A stretch of 64,000 bases of DNA from Doryteuthis pealeii (GCA_023376005.1 CM042179.1:22425906-22489905), one strand, 5' to 3'. Shown: positions 1 to 12,390, counted from the first letter of the stretch. The notes: generated by a model not told the origin, from the letters alone. Numbers and translations: made by a program.

Positions 1-497
1 TTTGACCTCAAAAGTTCAGAAGAGACATTTTTTTCTGGGTCATTTATTTTTCTTGAAAAAAATATTTCATAGAACGTTCTTTAATAATTTGGATGTCAAT
101 CATTAGCTACCATTATCTAATTCAAGGAAAAAGCATAACTTTGATCTTTGATTAGTAATTTGGATAAAACAACCCTATTTATGGCTTACCAGGAAATGGA
201 ACTCTTAGATTAAAGGAAAAGTAGGATAATCTATATGAATTGTTTTGATTTATATATAAACATTAAGTAAAATGGAAACTAAAGTATCTATTCAAAAAGG
301 GAACATATGCATTATGATTCCCAAAAGGTTTTCATAGATACAAAAGCTCTTTATACTTAAAAAAAATGTATGTGTGGATGGCTTAAACGTTAATGGTGTA
401 AAAAGGTATAATAATCAAGCTCAGTTAAAGTTCTAGCTAATACATTTTACATTCACTTTGTACTAATGCCCATGGGAAATATATGAATCTCTTTCAT

Positions 498-965
498 CCT
501 GTCAGCACTGGACAAAAGAATACACTGACTGTACTTCTATTGAGAGGTAAAATCCTCCCAATGGGGCCACCTATTGGTCAATGGGTGGTGACCCATGATG
601 CTTAAGGGCAAAATCCTTGTGGTTGAGGAAATCATGACATGCAACACTCCACTTTGGCCCTTACTTAGGCTAAACAGCAGTCTGAGGGCCGCCTTCTGAT
701 CAATCAACTGATCACATCAAGCCCAAGAACATAATGATGTCCCCGACCCTATTACCAAAGAACCCTCCAACCCTATTTATCATATATGTGCTTGAAGTTA
801 GGGTCTTAGTGTCCTGGATATAATGTTAAACAGCATATCATGGTGAAGTTCCAATTTTAGAGCTCAGTGAGTATGGAGTACCCTTTCATCACCATTACTC
901 CAGGTCACCCTGAACTGAATAGTAGTACCTGTTAGGTTCATTTATGGGTTTAAATTTTAAAAAGT
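498..965 (+). repeat. Interspersed repeat family X, copy 1
   Basis: A roughly 460-bp unit runs from a block like ctgtcagcactgg through gatgcttaagg and atgcaacactccact to an A/T-rich end after cccataaatgaa-like sequence. The same order of blocks occurs at 3600-3920, 7080-7545 (mirror copy in the other palindrome arm), 13955-14100 and 14330-14795. The A-rich end suggests a retroposed element read on this strand. No tRNA promoter boxes or recognisable protein are seen. Family identity is unknown to me. Confidence 0.6.
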
Positions 966-3240
966 GTTTAAAAAAAACCTCATTTCAAACCCATCAAGAA
1001 TGATAAAACATTTCAGCATAAAATAACCCAATAAGGGTTGACGATGCCATAAAATCCAACCAACCAACCATGAATCTATCTTGCCCACCCCTTGGTAAAA
1101 TAGCAGACCTTGATTGAAGGGCCACTCTGAATTTCAAATCTCCCACCATTTGATTATATCTACTATTTAGAAAGATTTTGGTGTAAATCCTGAGGGCAAA
1201 TCTGGAACTGGATTTCCTTAGTTTATTTTGGCAACTACTTTGATGGCAGTGGTACCAAACTATATCGGACCCCATTGTGCCATCTTCGGACATGTGTCTG
1301 TTTTGGAGAAATGCATTGTCTCTGATGGTGAGCCTTTCAGCAAATTAAAACTCTGAAGAAGAGTATGGGTTCGTCAGCAAGTTTATTAAACCACCATGAA
1401 AGGCTAAAACTAAAAAGGAATAAATACATTTGACAAATATGAATATGAAACAATATACAAAATATAGTAGAGGCTTAATAAAACTTAGCCATGTGCTTAA
1501 TGAATTTCAGAGTAGCAGATAGTTCTTTAATAAAAAGGTTATTGAAAGGTAGAAATAATACTTGTAGTGAAGAGTTGAAATTACATTTAAGTAAGATACA
1601 GTTTAACAAGTGAAGTGAAATTAAGACTAATATGTGGTAAAAGAAATACTAGTAAAGTAAAATATGCTGGAGGGAAATACTACAAAATGTCAAATAATTA
1701 CAGTAGTTCTATGCTCGGATATGAGAAGACAAAGAATTTACCAATTATGTTTGAATTATTGGACTTATTAGGAAAGATTAAGAAACAACTTCATCCTATG
1801 ATCTTTTTGCTGATAAAGAGATAAACCACCAGTCATCTCCCAGAGATAATTCTAAGGTTTTACCCTAAAAAAATTAAAGGCTGTAAAGAGATAAATAAAG
1901 GAATCTAATCTAAAGTGTACACAGATCCAACCCTTCTTTTGGACAACATATCATCTATACAATCTTGTTCATACAACACATCTGGAGAAAAGAAGCAAGA
2001 CTTGCCAAATTAAATCCATTATTTTATAAGACTTGTGAAATGCTACAGAATTTTGTTTTTTTAAATGGGATTTAAGAGCATTTTTTTTTTTAAGTAAGGA
2101 TGATAGCAGTCATTATTATTCGAAACTACTTTAACTTATTTGGAACAAGAAATTTGTCATTTATGTTAACCTTTAAAAATGTATTCTGTCATAATTATTT
2201 TTGTAGAAGTTGAACAATGAATGAATGAAAAAAAATACATGCAAACTTCTTTTTTTTTTAACTTTAGAGAATTGAAATAGTTTTTCATAACAAGAAAAGT
2301 GAGAGATGACTTAACACTTTAGTTTATAAAGTAACAAATAAACAATAGTTCTTAAATCTTGGTTTCTTTTTTTCATAATCTGTTTAGCATCTCAAGATGT
2401 TCAAACTGACCTGTCATTTCATATTAACAACATTGTCTCCTTTTTAAAAAAAAAAAAATTGTTTTAAGTATCAAAACTGAAGCTTTTATTAATAAGACGA
2501 AAATAAACAATAAATAGAATGAAATAATCCCTTTGGTATTCAACAGACTTATCCCAGTGAGTTTTCCATTGGCTGAACATCCATCTTGATATGATGTGAA
2601 GCTGCACCACCATATAATTAATTTTCCTCCTATTCTTATCCTTATGAATTTTCAGCTAAGAAACAAATGTTTCACACAAAAAACATTTTGTTAAAAAAAA
2701 TAGTATCAAGGTTTTTTTTTTGGTTTTTTTCTCAAATGGCACTGCCTTTTCTACACTATTTTCATTACTTTAATAGATGCTCAGCTGTGTGCAAATATTC
2801 ATTTAATTCTAAAAAAAAATTTGGTCACAACTTGTATTATAGTTCTTCCATTTAATTTTGATTATCAAAGTGTTTTTTATGCCTCGTTATTTGGCTGTTC
2901 AATGAGGATATGAATAGACTCATGTTCATTGAGAAGAGACTTAATTCCTTAATTTTTTTCTGTCAAAAATGAAACAAAACATTTGTGAACTGATTCAGAT
3001 GGTTTTAAACAAAATACTTAAGGTATATTTAGGTATGAGCTCAATCAAAATAAATGAGACAACATTTCTCTGAGGGAGAAGTGTCATCAAGTGTGGAGGA
3101 GGAGAAACAAAAAGCACGAGATCAGTTGAAATAAAACTAGTTCTTGTTAATATTAATTACCCCCTGGGAGTTCAATCATTGGGTATCAAATATAAAAGAC
3201 AGAACAGGCACGATAAGAGTTAGGAATGAAGATGCTATTG
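966..3240. other. Left palindrome arm, AT-rich, no gene recognised
   Basis: The stretch is AT-rich, with many homopolymer runs. A moderately complex block at 1020-1380 (mirrored at 6650-7010) looks like another old interspersed repeat. The 69-codon ORF at 1615-1824 is not preserved in the mirror copy at 6240-6450 and is not supported as a gene. Confidence 0.5.
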
Positions 3241-3599
3241 GAAAATAGAAACCAATTTCATATAAGAATTATCCCTTCTCAATTGATGTTGACTGGAATG
3301 GAAGAACACAGTAAAAGAAAAAAAAATGACTGAAGAGGAAGTTAGAATAGTGTTTGAAACATCTATAAGGAAATAGATTTAAAAATCAAAAGCATTGCGC
3401 CATTACGTCTAAAAGTTTTTTTTTTAATTTTTAAAAAAGTCAACCTATCGAAATTTAGACTTTTACTTGAATCCTCTGAATCAATTAATGTATTTGTCAA
3501 TCCTTCTAACACGAGAAGGATTGACTCCAGCTCACTATTAAGCTGAGTTTAACCAGATTGGAATTGGGCAGTTTTCTTCCTTTTTCTAGACAGTTGTCA

Positions 3600-3935
3600 T
3601 ACCAAGGTTAAAAAGCCCTGTCGCTGGGGCTTTAGAATACACGACGCACCAATGGGGCTACTGTTGTGCCAGGGCTGGTGACCTTGATGCTTAAGAATGG
3701 AATCTTGGCTGGATGAGCAGTTCCATAATATGCAACACTCCACTGGCTTTATTTAGGCTAACGGGTAGTCACAGAGACCCCTCTGATGAATAGCTTAGTC
3801 AGTCAAGCCTAGCATCTATATGATTGTTCCAACATTATTGCCTATATGGTAACCCAACCCCTTTTTATCATATATATGCTATGAAGGCAAGTGTGCTGAG
3901 GGTCTTATTGTCCTGGTATGACATGACTAGCTAAT
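3600..3935 (+). repeat. Interspersed repeat family X, copy 2
   Basis: This diverged copy lies in the loop side of the palindrome. It shares gatgcttaag, atgcaacactccact and the tatcatatat block with the 498-965 copy. Its first part is folded back at 3925-4045. Confidence 0.5.
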
Positions 3936-4045
3936 GGATCAGAGGTCTCGTGCACCGTCAGCCTAAATAAAAGCCAAGTGAGTGTTGCATATTATGGACT
4001 GCCTCATGCCACCAAGACTCCATTCTTAAGCATCACAGGTCAGCG
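3681..4045. repeat. Fold centre of the large palindrome
   Basis: Bases 3681-3805 are repeated inverted at 3925-4045, sharing blocks such as gatgcttaagaatgga and ccataatatgcaacactc. This puts the true turn near 3863. After 4045 the expected complement of 3240-3680 is missing and is replaced by the G-rich tract; the long arm resumes near 4838. Confidence 0.75.
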
Positions 4046-4837
4046 GCAGCGCCCGCAAGGCGGAGTACCAGGGCAGGGGTCGGAAGGTATTGCGATAAGG
4101 GCCGGGGCGGGGAGCTGAGCGGAGGCTTGGTTAAGCCGGCGTTGGTGAGGGAGGCAGAGGGCGGTGGGGCGGTGAGGGGGGGGGATAGGGAAGGAGAAAC
4201 TGGCGGGCCAGGATGGTCGGAGAGGGGATGCTGGGGTTGGAGGGACGGCCAGGGGCTTGTGATCATAAGGGTGAGGGCTGGGAGTCGATGGGAGGTGCGG
4301 CCTGGGGGCTGCGGGGGTTGGTAGGGGAAGAGTGTGAGGAGGCAGAATAGGCAGGTGTAGATAGGTGGTGGAGGGTGGGGTGGAGGAGAGGGGAGTGTGC
4401 GGAGAGGGAAGGAGGGGAGGTGGCGGAGAGGTGGGGTGAGTGAGGGGTGGAGGCGTGTGTGTAGGAAGGAGGGAGAGGAGTGGGAGGGAGAGGAGAGGGA
4501 GGCGTTGGGTTAGAGGAGGTGAGGTGGGGGGGCGGGGGGCGATATGCGGTTTGGGTGACTGGTGTGTGAGAAGGGGAAGGGGATCTAGGGTGTGTGGGCC
4601 TTAGGTGTGTGGGCGGTAGGTGGGTGGTGCAAAGGGCAGGAGCTAGATGTGGCTGAGTGGGTGGAGCCGGTGGGGGTGGTTGCAGCGAGTGGGTGTTTTT
4701 TCTTTAGCTGGTGTTCTGGGGAGGTGGGGTCGCATCGCAGGGTCGAGGGAGAGTCGAAGGTGAGTGGTGAGGGAGGGGGTGCGTTGGATAGAAAAGGGTG
4801 GATCCTATTTTTTCCATGGTGTAACGGTGGGTGTGTA
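4046..4837. other. G-rich, C-poor low-complexity tract
   Basis: About 790 bases are strongly enriched in G and poor in C on the plus strand, full of GGTGGG, GGAGAGG and GTGTGTGGG motifs, while all neighbours are AT-rich. It lies exactly where the second arm of the palindrome should contain the complement of 3240-3680. It has no match to that complement and no repeat unit. The short ORFs in it reflect lack of A/T-rich stop codons, not protein-like composition. It may be miscalled sequence after a hairpin turn; a real G-rich insertion is less likely. Confidence 0.5.
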
Positions 4838-7079
4838 TTGTATTAGAATCTTCATTCTAACTTGCTTGATCAGTGCTGTCTCTTTTTCTTTTATATTTGA
4901 ACCCAATGCATTGAATCCCAGTGTAATATTAACAAGAACTAGTTTTATTCAACCTTTCTCAGCTGCTTTTTGTTTCTCTCTCCTCCACACTTGATTTTGA
5001 ACATTCTCCCTCAAGAAAATGTTTTCCATCTTTATTTTTGATTGAGGCTCTCCTAAAAATACCTAGTAATTGTTAACATCTAATACAGTTCACAAGTGTT
5101 TGTTTCAATTTTTTGAACAGTAAAAAATGTAAGGAATTAAGTCTCTTCTCAATGAACATGATAGTCTATCAATCCTCATGAACACCACTAACTGAGGCAT
5201 AAAAACACTTGATCATCAAAATTAAATTGGAAGAACTAGAACAAGTTGTGACCAAATTTTTTAGAATTTAAATGAATTTCAACTACAGCTGAAGCATCTT
5301 CATAAAAGTAAGAAATAGTGTAGAAAAGGCAGTGGATTTTGAGAAAAAATCCAAAAAAAACTGATACTATTTTTTTTACAAAAATGTTTTTGGTGAAACA
5401 TTTGTTTCCTTAGCTGAAAATTCATAGGATAAGAATAATGGAGGAAAATTAAAAATTATCATATGGTGTGCAGCTTCACACATATCAAGATGGTATGTTT
5501 CAGCCAAGGAAAGCTCTACTGGAAATAATAGTCTGTTTGATACCAAAGGATTATTTCATTCTATTATGTTATTTTCGTCTTATTAAATAGAAGCTCAGTG
5601 TTTATACTTTAAAACAATTTTTTTTTTTTTAAAAGGAGACAATGTGTTAATTGAAAATGACAGGTCATGTTGAACATCTGCATGCTAAACAAATATGCAA
5701 TAGAAAGAAACAAAATAGAACTTTGTTAATTTTGTTACTTTATAAACTAAAAGTGTTAAAGTCTCTCTCACTTTTTCTTGTTATGAAAACTATTCATTCT
5801 CTAGTTAAAAAAAAATGAAGTTTGCATGTCACCACCTCTTCATTGTTCAACTTCTACAAAAATAATTATGACAGATAACATTTTTAAAGGTAACATAAAT
5901 GACAAATTTCTGTTCCAAAGTTAAAGTAGTTTCTAATAAAGAGACTGCTATCAATCCTTATAAAAAAAAAAAATGCTCTTAAATCCCAATTTAAAAACAA
6001 TTCTGTAGCATTTCACAAGTCTTATAAAAAATGGATTTACATTGCAAGTCTTGCTCTTCTCAGATTGTTGGATGACAAGATGTATAGAGATAAATGGTTG
6101 TCCCAAAAAGAAGGGTTAGTATCTGGTTAACTTAGATTAGTCCCTTTTATTTATCTCTTTTAACAGCCCTTTAATTTTTTAGGGTAAACCTTAGAATTAA
6201 TCTCTGGAGATGACTTTTGGTTTTATCTCTTAATCACAAAAAGATCATAGAGAGTTGTTCTTTAGTTTTTATTCTTCCTAATAAGTCCAATAAATTCATA
6301 ACATAATTGGTAAGATTCTTGTCTTCGTCCTATCCGAGGCATAGAACTACTGTAATATTTGAACATTTTGTAGTATTCCGTCCAGCAATATTTTATTTAC
6401 TCGTATTTTTTTTTTACCACATTTAGTCTTAATTTCCACTTCACTTGTTAAACTGTATCTACTTAAAGTGTAATTTCAACTCTTCACTTACAAGTAGTAT
6501 TCACCTTTCAATAACTTTTTATTAAAACTATCTGCGTACCTGAAATTCATTAATGCACAATGGCTAAGTTTATAGCCTCTACTCATATTTGTTGTATTAT
6601 GTTCTATATTCATATTTGTCAAATTGTATTTATTCCTTTTTAGTTTTAGCCTTCATGTGGTTAATAAACTTGCGACGACCCCATACTCTCAGAGGTTTAA
6701 TTGGCTTGAAAGTTCACCTCAGAGACAATGCATGTTTCTCCAAACAAGACACATGTCGCGAAGATGGCAACAATGGGTCCGATATAGTTGGTCCACTGCC
6801 ATCAAAGTAGTTCCAAAATCATGAACTAAGGAACTCCAGTTCCAATCTTGCCTCAGATTTACACCAAAATTCAAAATAGTAGATATATCACAAGGTAGTG
6901 GAGATTTGAATTCAGAGTGCCCTTCAATCAAGGCTCTGCTATTTTACCAAGGGGTGGGCAAGAAGATCAGGTTGGTTTGGTTGGAATTTATGGCATGTCC
7001 ACTATGGGTTTATTTTATCTGAAATGTTTATTCATCTTGATGGTATGAAATGAGGTTTTTTAAACACTTTTAAAATTTA
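4838..7079. other. Right palindrome arm, AT-rich, no gene recognised
   Basis: This is the reverse complement of roughly 966-3240 with frequent small indels. Short ORFs near 6589-6931 lie in the mirrored old repeat and do not resemble a known protein. Confidence 0.5.
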
Positions 7080-7545
7080 ACCCATAAATGAAAGCCTAAC
7101 AGGTAACTACACTTCAGTCAGGGTGACCTGGAAGTAATGTGATGAAAGGGTACTCTCATACTCACTGAGCTCTAAAATGGAACTTCACCATGATTATGCT
7201 GTTTAACATTATATCCAGGACACTAAGACCCTAACTTCAAGCACATATATGAAAATAGGGTTGGAGGGTTTATTGGTAATAGGGTCGGGACAATCATATG
7301 TTCTTGGGCTTGATGTGATCAGTTGATTGATCAGAGGCGCCCCCTCAGACTGCCTGTTTAGCCTAAGTAAGGGCCAAAGTGGAGTGTTGCATGTCATGAT
7401 TTCCTCAACCACAAGGATTTTGCCTTAAGCATCATGGGTCACCACCCATGACAATAGGTGGCCGCCATGGGAGGATTTTACCTCTCCAATAGAAGTACAG
7501 TCAGTGTATTCTTTTGTCCCAGTGCTGACAGGATGAAAAGAGATT
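7080..7545 (-). repeat. Interspersed repeat family X, mirror copy in right arm
   Basis: This is the reverse complement of the 498-965 copy, as expected from the palindrome, with scattered single-base indels. On the minus strand it is open for 67 codons at 7209-7412. That ORF resembles the one at 14472-14681, but the likeness only reflects DNA similarity between repeat copies. Confidence 0.6.
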
Positions 7546-7907
7546 CATATATTTCCCATGGGCATTAGTACAAAGTGAATGGTAAATGTATTAGCTAGAA
7601 CTTTAACTGAGCTGATTATTATACTTTTTACACATTAACGTTAAGCCATCCACACGTACATTTTTTTTAAGTATAAAGAGCTTTTGTATCTATGAAAAAC
7701 CTTTTGGGAATCTAATGCATATGTTCCCTTTTGAATAGATACTTTAGTTTCCATTTACTATTAATGTTTATATATAAATCAAAACAATCATATTAGATTA
7801 TCCTACTTTCCTTTAATCTAAGAGTTCCATTTCCTGGTAAGCCATAAATAGGGTTGTTTATCCAAATTACTAATCAAAGATCAAAGTTATGCTTTTCCTT
7901 GAATTAG

Positions 7908-8316
7908 ATAATGGTAGCTAATGATGACATCCAAATTATTAAAGAACGTTCTATGAAATATTTTTCAAGAAAAATAAATGACCCAGAAAAAAATGTCTCT
8001 TCTGAACTTTTGAGTCAAATGTTTCTGACTATAAAAGTTTTTGATCCTATACTTGCCATTTCCCTTTCATCACAGCAGCAGCAGCATATAGGTAAATATT
8101 TACAACTCTCTATTTAATTTTAAATCCAGTAAAGTAAAATATTTTTATCTGTCTAATTAGAAAGTTTACTTTCCTTGAGAAGTTAACTTATGCATTTCTT
8201 CATTCTTAGCTCTAACCGTTTGGAAACTGTACAGTAGAGGTAGTTTTCAGCATCTAGAATACCTGGAACACAAAGTTATAAATTACTATGACTCCTCTTC
8301 ATTATCCTTATATAAG
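7908..8316 (+). CDS. Candidate two-exon fragment of an unidentified host gene
   Basis: Exon 1 would be 7908-8091, opening after an acceptor (ccttgaattag) in phase 0 and ending at ATAG|GTAAAT in phase 1. A 118-bp intron at 8092-8209 ends in ttcttcattcttag. Exon 2 (8210-8316) stays open in the matching phase and ends at AAG|GTTACT, a weak donor. Together they give about 97 residues of helical, leucine-rich sequence (for example IKERSMKYFSRKI, ALTVWKLYSRGSF) that looks protein-like, perhaps HEAT/ARM type. I do not recognise the family. The mirror copy of exon 1 at 1-105 (minus strand) has extra bases in homopolymers that break the frame, so this arm is the better one. No flanking exons were found. 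Confidence 0.4.
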
Positions 8317-8754
8317 GTTACTATTTTTTTTTAGTTAGGAATACAAAGTGTAATTTCTAAAAACAACAATTCAAATTGTATTGTCCAGTTTGCATCCCTA
8401 TATAGTTCTGTATATTCCAAGTGATAAAACAATGACTTTAAAGACAGACACACAACAATGTGAAATTGTTCTTAAAACTGGCATTAAAATAGTTAATGTT
8501 AGAGAAATGAAGCCAATGAATGACATTGATTAAGCTTTGATCAATCTCATCCAGATAAACTGTATGAAGGTTAATTAAGTATAATAAATTGACAAAAGGA
8601 TGAAGAGAAAAAAAGAAAATTAAACAAGATTATGTACATCTTTATTTTATTCACTAATTTAGTGTTATGATAAATTTCATTATTTGCATTTCTTAACATC
8701 ACTACTGTGCTTTTTAATATTTGCAGAAAGTTCCCTGATGTTGACCAACATAAA

Positions 8755-9110
8755 AATTAATATTATCACATAACTTTAAATTTAATATTATCATAACTTT
8801 TACATTTAATATATCACATACTTTACTTTAAATTTCAAACTTTTACATTTATATTATCACATAACTTTTACACAAACTTTTACATTAATATATCACATAA
8901 CTTTACATTTACACATAACTTTTACATTTAATATTATCACATAACTTTTACATTTAATATTATCACATAACTTTACATAATATTTCAACTTTACATTTAA
9001 TATTTCATAACACATTTAATATTATCAATAACTTTTACATTAATATTATCACATACTTCAAATATATCTTTTTTACAAAATTATCACATAACTTTTAATA
9101 TGGTTCATAT
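8755..9110. repeat. AT-rich minisatellite, about 26-bp unit
   Basis: A degenerate tandem array is built on a unit like tttaatattatcacataact followed by tttaca, with about a dozen copies and many truncated units. No coding potential. Confidence 0.85.
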
Positions 9111-10440
9111 AAATACTGAATGGAGATTCATTAAGTCATGACTTTAGAAGATAATTCAGATTAAACCAAGCTTAAAAGAATTTTAAAAAGTTGAATTAAA
9201 AAATTAAGAAAACTTTGATAATCCATTACACAACTGTTTTAAAGCAAGTCTTAAAAAAAAGAAGTTAGTGAAAGGGGAAATATGCTCTTTTGGGGAAGTA
9301 GCAAATGGAAAAGCTAAACAGTGTTCCTGGAGAATATCATTGTCTTAATGGAAATTTTATTGTATATATTTGATATAGTAACTGCAACAACTTCAATTTA
9401 TAGTGATCTGGAACTTTATGTATCCTGTTAAAATGAACAAGTTACCATCACGTAGACAATGGCCAATTATAACATGATACCTTAATGAAACCCTTGATTA
9501 TAGTAATGCTGTAAATACAACAGTAAAAATAGGTTGTACCTATAGAACCTGGACTAAAAAAGACATTTATCAAAATAAATAATGCTTAAGAGGAGTAAGA
9601 TTTCAAAAAAAAAAAAAAAATGTTGGCTGGAGTTAGTTTAATGTGAAAAGTTGGAGATAGGTCACTGCTTCCAATTATTTCTCAGACAGTTTGACATTTT
9701 TATCTGAGCAGATAAAATAGTGAGCCATACTTATTGAAAAAAAAAATCCTATTTTCTATTAGAAAGAAATCTTTATAATATGAAACTATATAGTATAGGT
9801 TTGAGAAAAATATTGGCTACATACTATTTTACTTACCAGTACTAGTTGCTATAGTTTCCTTATCTTTTCTCCCAAAAATTGTTAATGGAATTCTTCAAAC
9901 AAAAATATTCTATTTGAAACATAGTGGTGTTTAACATTAAATATTTTTTTATTTTCAAATTTTCTGTTTCAACTTGTACCTAGTTTATAGATATTCAAAC
10001 AATTATCTGTTCAGAAATATTTATTTTAATTTATACATAAAATTTACATATATATTTATTTTGTATATACATGTCCACATATGAATAACAAATTCATTCT
10101 ACTGACAAATAATTTAAAAAAATATTTAGGGTACTAATTGGACAGAGATGATCCAAGTAAGTGTGATCATATATGTGCTCATGTCACACAGGAATGTTCT
10201 GACCAACTACTACTACTATACTAAATAATAATATTTTATGGATGTTTTGTACTTTATCTGCTTCATCATTTTCAAGATGAAACTCTTATAGATGGATAAA
10301 TGATAAAAAGATATTAATTTGTTGATTATATTTAAAGAGTCAAAGATTGAACTGTTATCCTATACAACAAAAGAACATTAAACTTTATACAACCATTACA
10401 TTTTTCAATCTCAAAGTTTAAGAATGTTTTTAGATGCTTT
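9111..10440. other. AT-rich sequence without recognised genes
   Basis: The stretch has unique-looking AT-rich DNA with short poly-A runs. I see no convincing exon, SINE head or terminal repeats. Confidence 0.4.
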
Positions 10441-10615
10441 GTATTATTTGCATTATTCAAACTATTATCCTCATCTTTATTGTTATCTGCACAAAGTTTC
10501 AGCTGATGTCCCTACCAGTCTTATTAGTGAAGATAACAATAAAGATGAGGACAATAGTCCGAATAATTCAAATAATATAAATTATTAAGCTTCATCTCAA
10601 AAATTTCAGAGAAAT
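10441..10615 (+). mobile_element. Palindromic MITE family C, copy 1
   Basis: Terminal inverted halves (gtattatttgcattattcaa ... aataattcaaataatat) enclose the inverted pair tattatcctcatctttattg / aataaagatgaggacaatag. A conserved outer block (cttcatctcaaaaatttcag) follows. Related copies are at 30867-31010, 47635-47965 and 62594-62850, and a half copy is at 39341-39545. It is non-autonomous, with no ORF. Confidence 0.7.
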
Positions 10616-12180
10616 AGTTTTTAGATGCATTTTCATATTTTCAGACTGCCTCCAAAGTTTATAGTAAGATTTGAATATTGTAACAATTTATCAGAACAAT
10701 ACTCAAAAATAACTGAATAGTCTAATGTGTCAGCATATAGTGTCTTATTACTTTCAGAGAAATCTTATTTTCATTGCAGAATTAAGGAATTGTTAACTTC
10801 ATCAATTAATCATAAGACAAGTTTTTAGTAAATTCTATCATTAACAACTGTATCTTCTTTATGACAGTGACAAATGAATTAAAATTCAAGTCCTATTTAC
10901 ACCTCCTAATTCTTTACTCTTGATTCTGTTATTAACAGAGGAAATATAACATAAATCACCTGTTATTTTTTATCCTAATGTCTTCTATTCATAGCTTCCT
11001 TCATTTTACTTATTTCTACAATTTTAACAACAATATTAAACTTTTTATTCATAACAAAACTATTGGAGATAATAGGAAAGCAAAGTGGCATTAAAAAAGG
11101 TAGTCAAATAAGTGGAAAGTAAGATGGTTTTTTTGTTACCTACATGCTACAAAAAAATCAGTCTAGAAAAAGAGAGTGGGAGGGAAAAGAAAAAGTAGTG
11201 GTAGTTATGCAATAAGTGCAGACATTTGGCTGAGGTAGATATATAATAGGTAATTATGTAAACCACTATTTAAAAATGTTAAGCATTCTTTTTTGAAAAT
11301 TTCAGATGTATCATTTTTGTTTATTTTATTATAAGTTATTTTATCTGATTCAAAATTTAAAAAAAAATATATATTTAATTTTCTAAAAAATATATAATGC
11401 ATTGTTTACTTTCTTAGTAAATTTAAAACTGTCTTTGTATATAATCTATTATCTCTGTGCATGTGTTTGAAATAGATTAATTGTTCATAATAGAGATGAA
11501 TCAAATTTTGTAAAACATCTGTAACCAGTATTTCACACTATCAGTGAAAACAAACTAGTTATAAAATATGCATTTTATTCTATTCACAGTGTTCCTATTA
11601 CACACTATCACATAAGAAAACAAGCACTATGTGCACAATATCTATATGATAAGCTATAAACATATATATATATATATATATATCTATATATATATATATA
11701 TAATAAATATATATATACATATATATTTCTGAAGGGTATAACATCCTGAAATATTTAAACTAAGTTTCTTATATTTCACACCTAATGCTTAATACTAAAT
11801 CCAAATAATAAAACACATACATATATATAATATATATATATATAATAATACATTTAAATTATAAGAACTATTGATACACCTTTTCTTTATATACTTTTAT
11901 CATTTATAGATCCTATTTAAATTTGATTTTTTTAATGAATATTGTTCTATATGCAATATAACAGTCAATTTTAGTCCTACCTTTCTACAATAAACCTATG
12001 TTGTATACAGAAAATTCACATTAAATACCTACACACAAAAATATATTGTATTTATAAAAACAAACCTACAAATATGCATTTTTCATGCGATCATGTTAAT
12101 TTCTTCATTAATATTCATAATAATATATAAATATAAATAAAAGTATTTATATATATGTATATACATGCATGTGCATCAAA
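10616..12180. other. AT-rich sequence with TA microsatellites
   Basis: No gene is seen. (TA)n tracts lie at about 11663-11707 and 11820-11845. Confidence 0.4.
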
Positions 12181-12212
12181 TATAGAACAGCTGCTTGCTC
12201 ATGGCAAATCTG

Positions 12213-12306
12213 TTGACGTTTGTGCCTGACGTCATACAGACTGTTCCAAATCTACTTAAGTGTTCATGACCTTGATCAACTACACATGTCTGGTAGATAG
12301 GTAAGT
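12213..12306 (-). promoter_or_regulatory. CRE plus ERR-type response element cluster
   Basis: Within an otherwise featureless AT-rich stretch there is a perfect CRE palindrome TGACGTCA at 12227-12234, with a half-like TTGACGTT at 12213. A perfect TCAAGGTCA (the extended half-site bound by ERR/NR3B monomers) lies on the minus strand at 12267-12275. A perfect splice-donor string AG|GTAAGT occurs on the plus strand at 12299-12306. The site lies 3.3 kb downstream of the ERR-like exon, probably in its intron. Function is inferred from motif matches only; single 8-9-mers can occur by chance. Confidence 0.35.
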
Positions 12307-12319
12307 GAGTATGAGCATG

Positions 12320-12390
12320 CACACACACACACACACACACACACACAGCAGGTATGTATGCATGTGTCTATGTGTGTGTGTGTGTGACTC
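12320..12390. repeat. (CA)n and (GT)n microsatellites
   Basis: A (CA)14-like run at about 12320-12348 is followed by a (TG)n run near 12370-12386. Confidence 0.9.

Larger units (their letters stand above)
1..8019. repeat. Giant imperfect inverted repeat (8-kb foldback)
   Basis: The sequence from 1 to about 3240 reappears in reverse complement from about 8019 back to 4838. For example, the first bases (tttgacctcaaaag) pair with cttttgagtcaaa at 8007-8019. The arms look roughly 90% alike by eye, and many differences are one- or two-base indels in homopolymers. The right arm is about 60 bases shorter. The left arm is cut by the window edge, so the structure may extend further. It could be a real inverted duplication or a foldback (template plus complement) long-read chimera carried into the assembly. 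The indel spectrum and the odd tract beside the fold centre favour the artefact. Confidence 0.85.

Noticed and set aside
1615..1824. 69-codon ORF in the left palindrome arm
   Set aside because: Its mirror copy at 6240-6450 is broken, no domain is visible and it begins in AT-rich sequence without splice or promoter evidence.
4033..4994. ORFs in the G-rich tract on both strands
   Set aside because: Low-complexity Gly/Pro-type translation of a composition-biased tract; overlapping ORFs on both strands.
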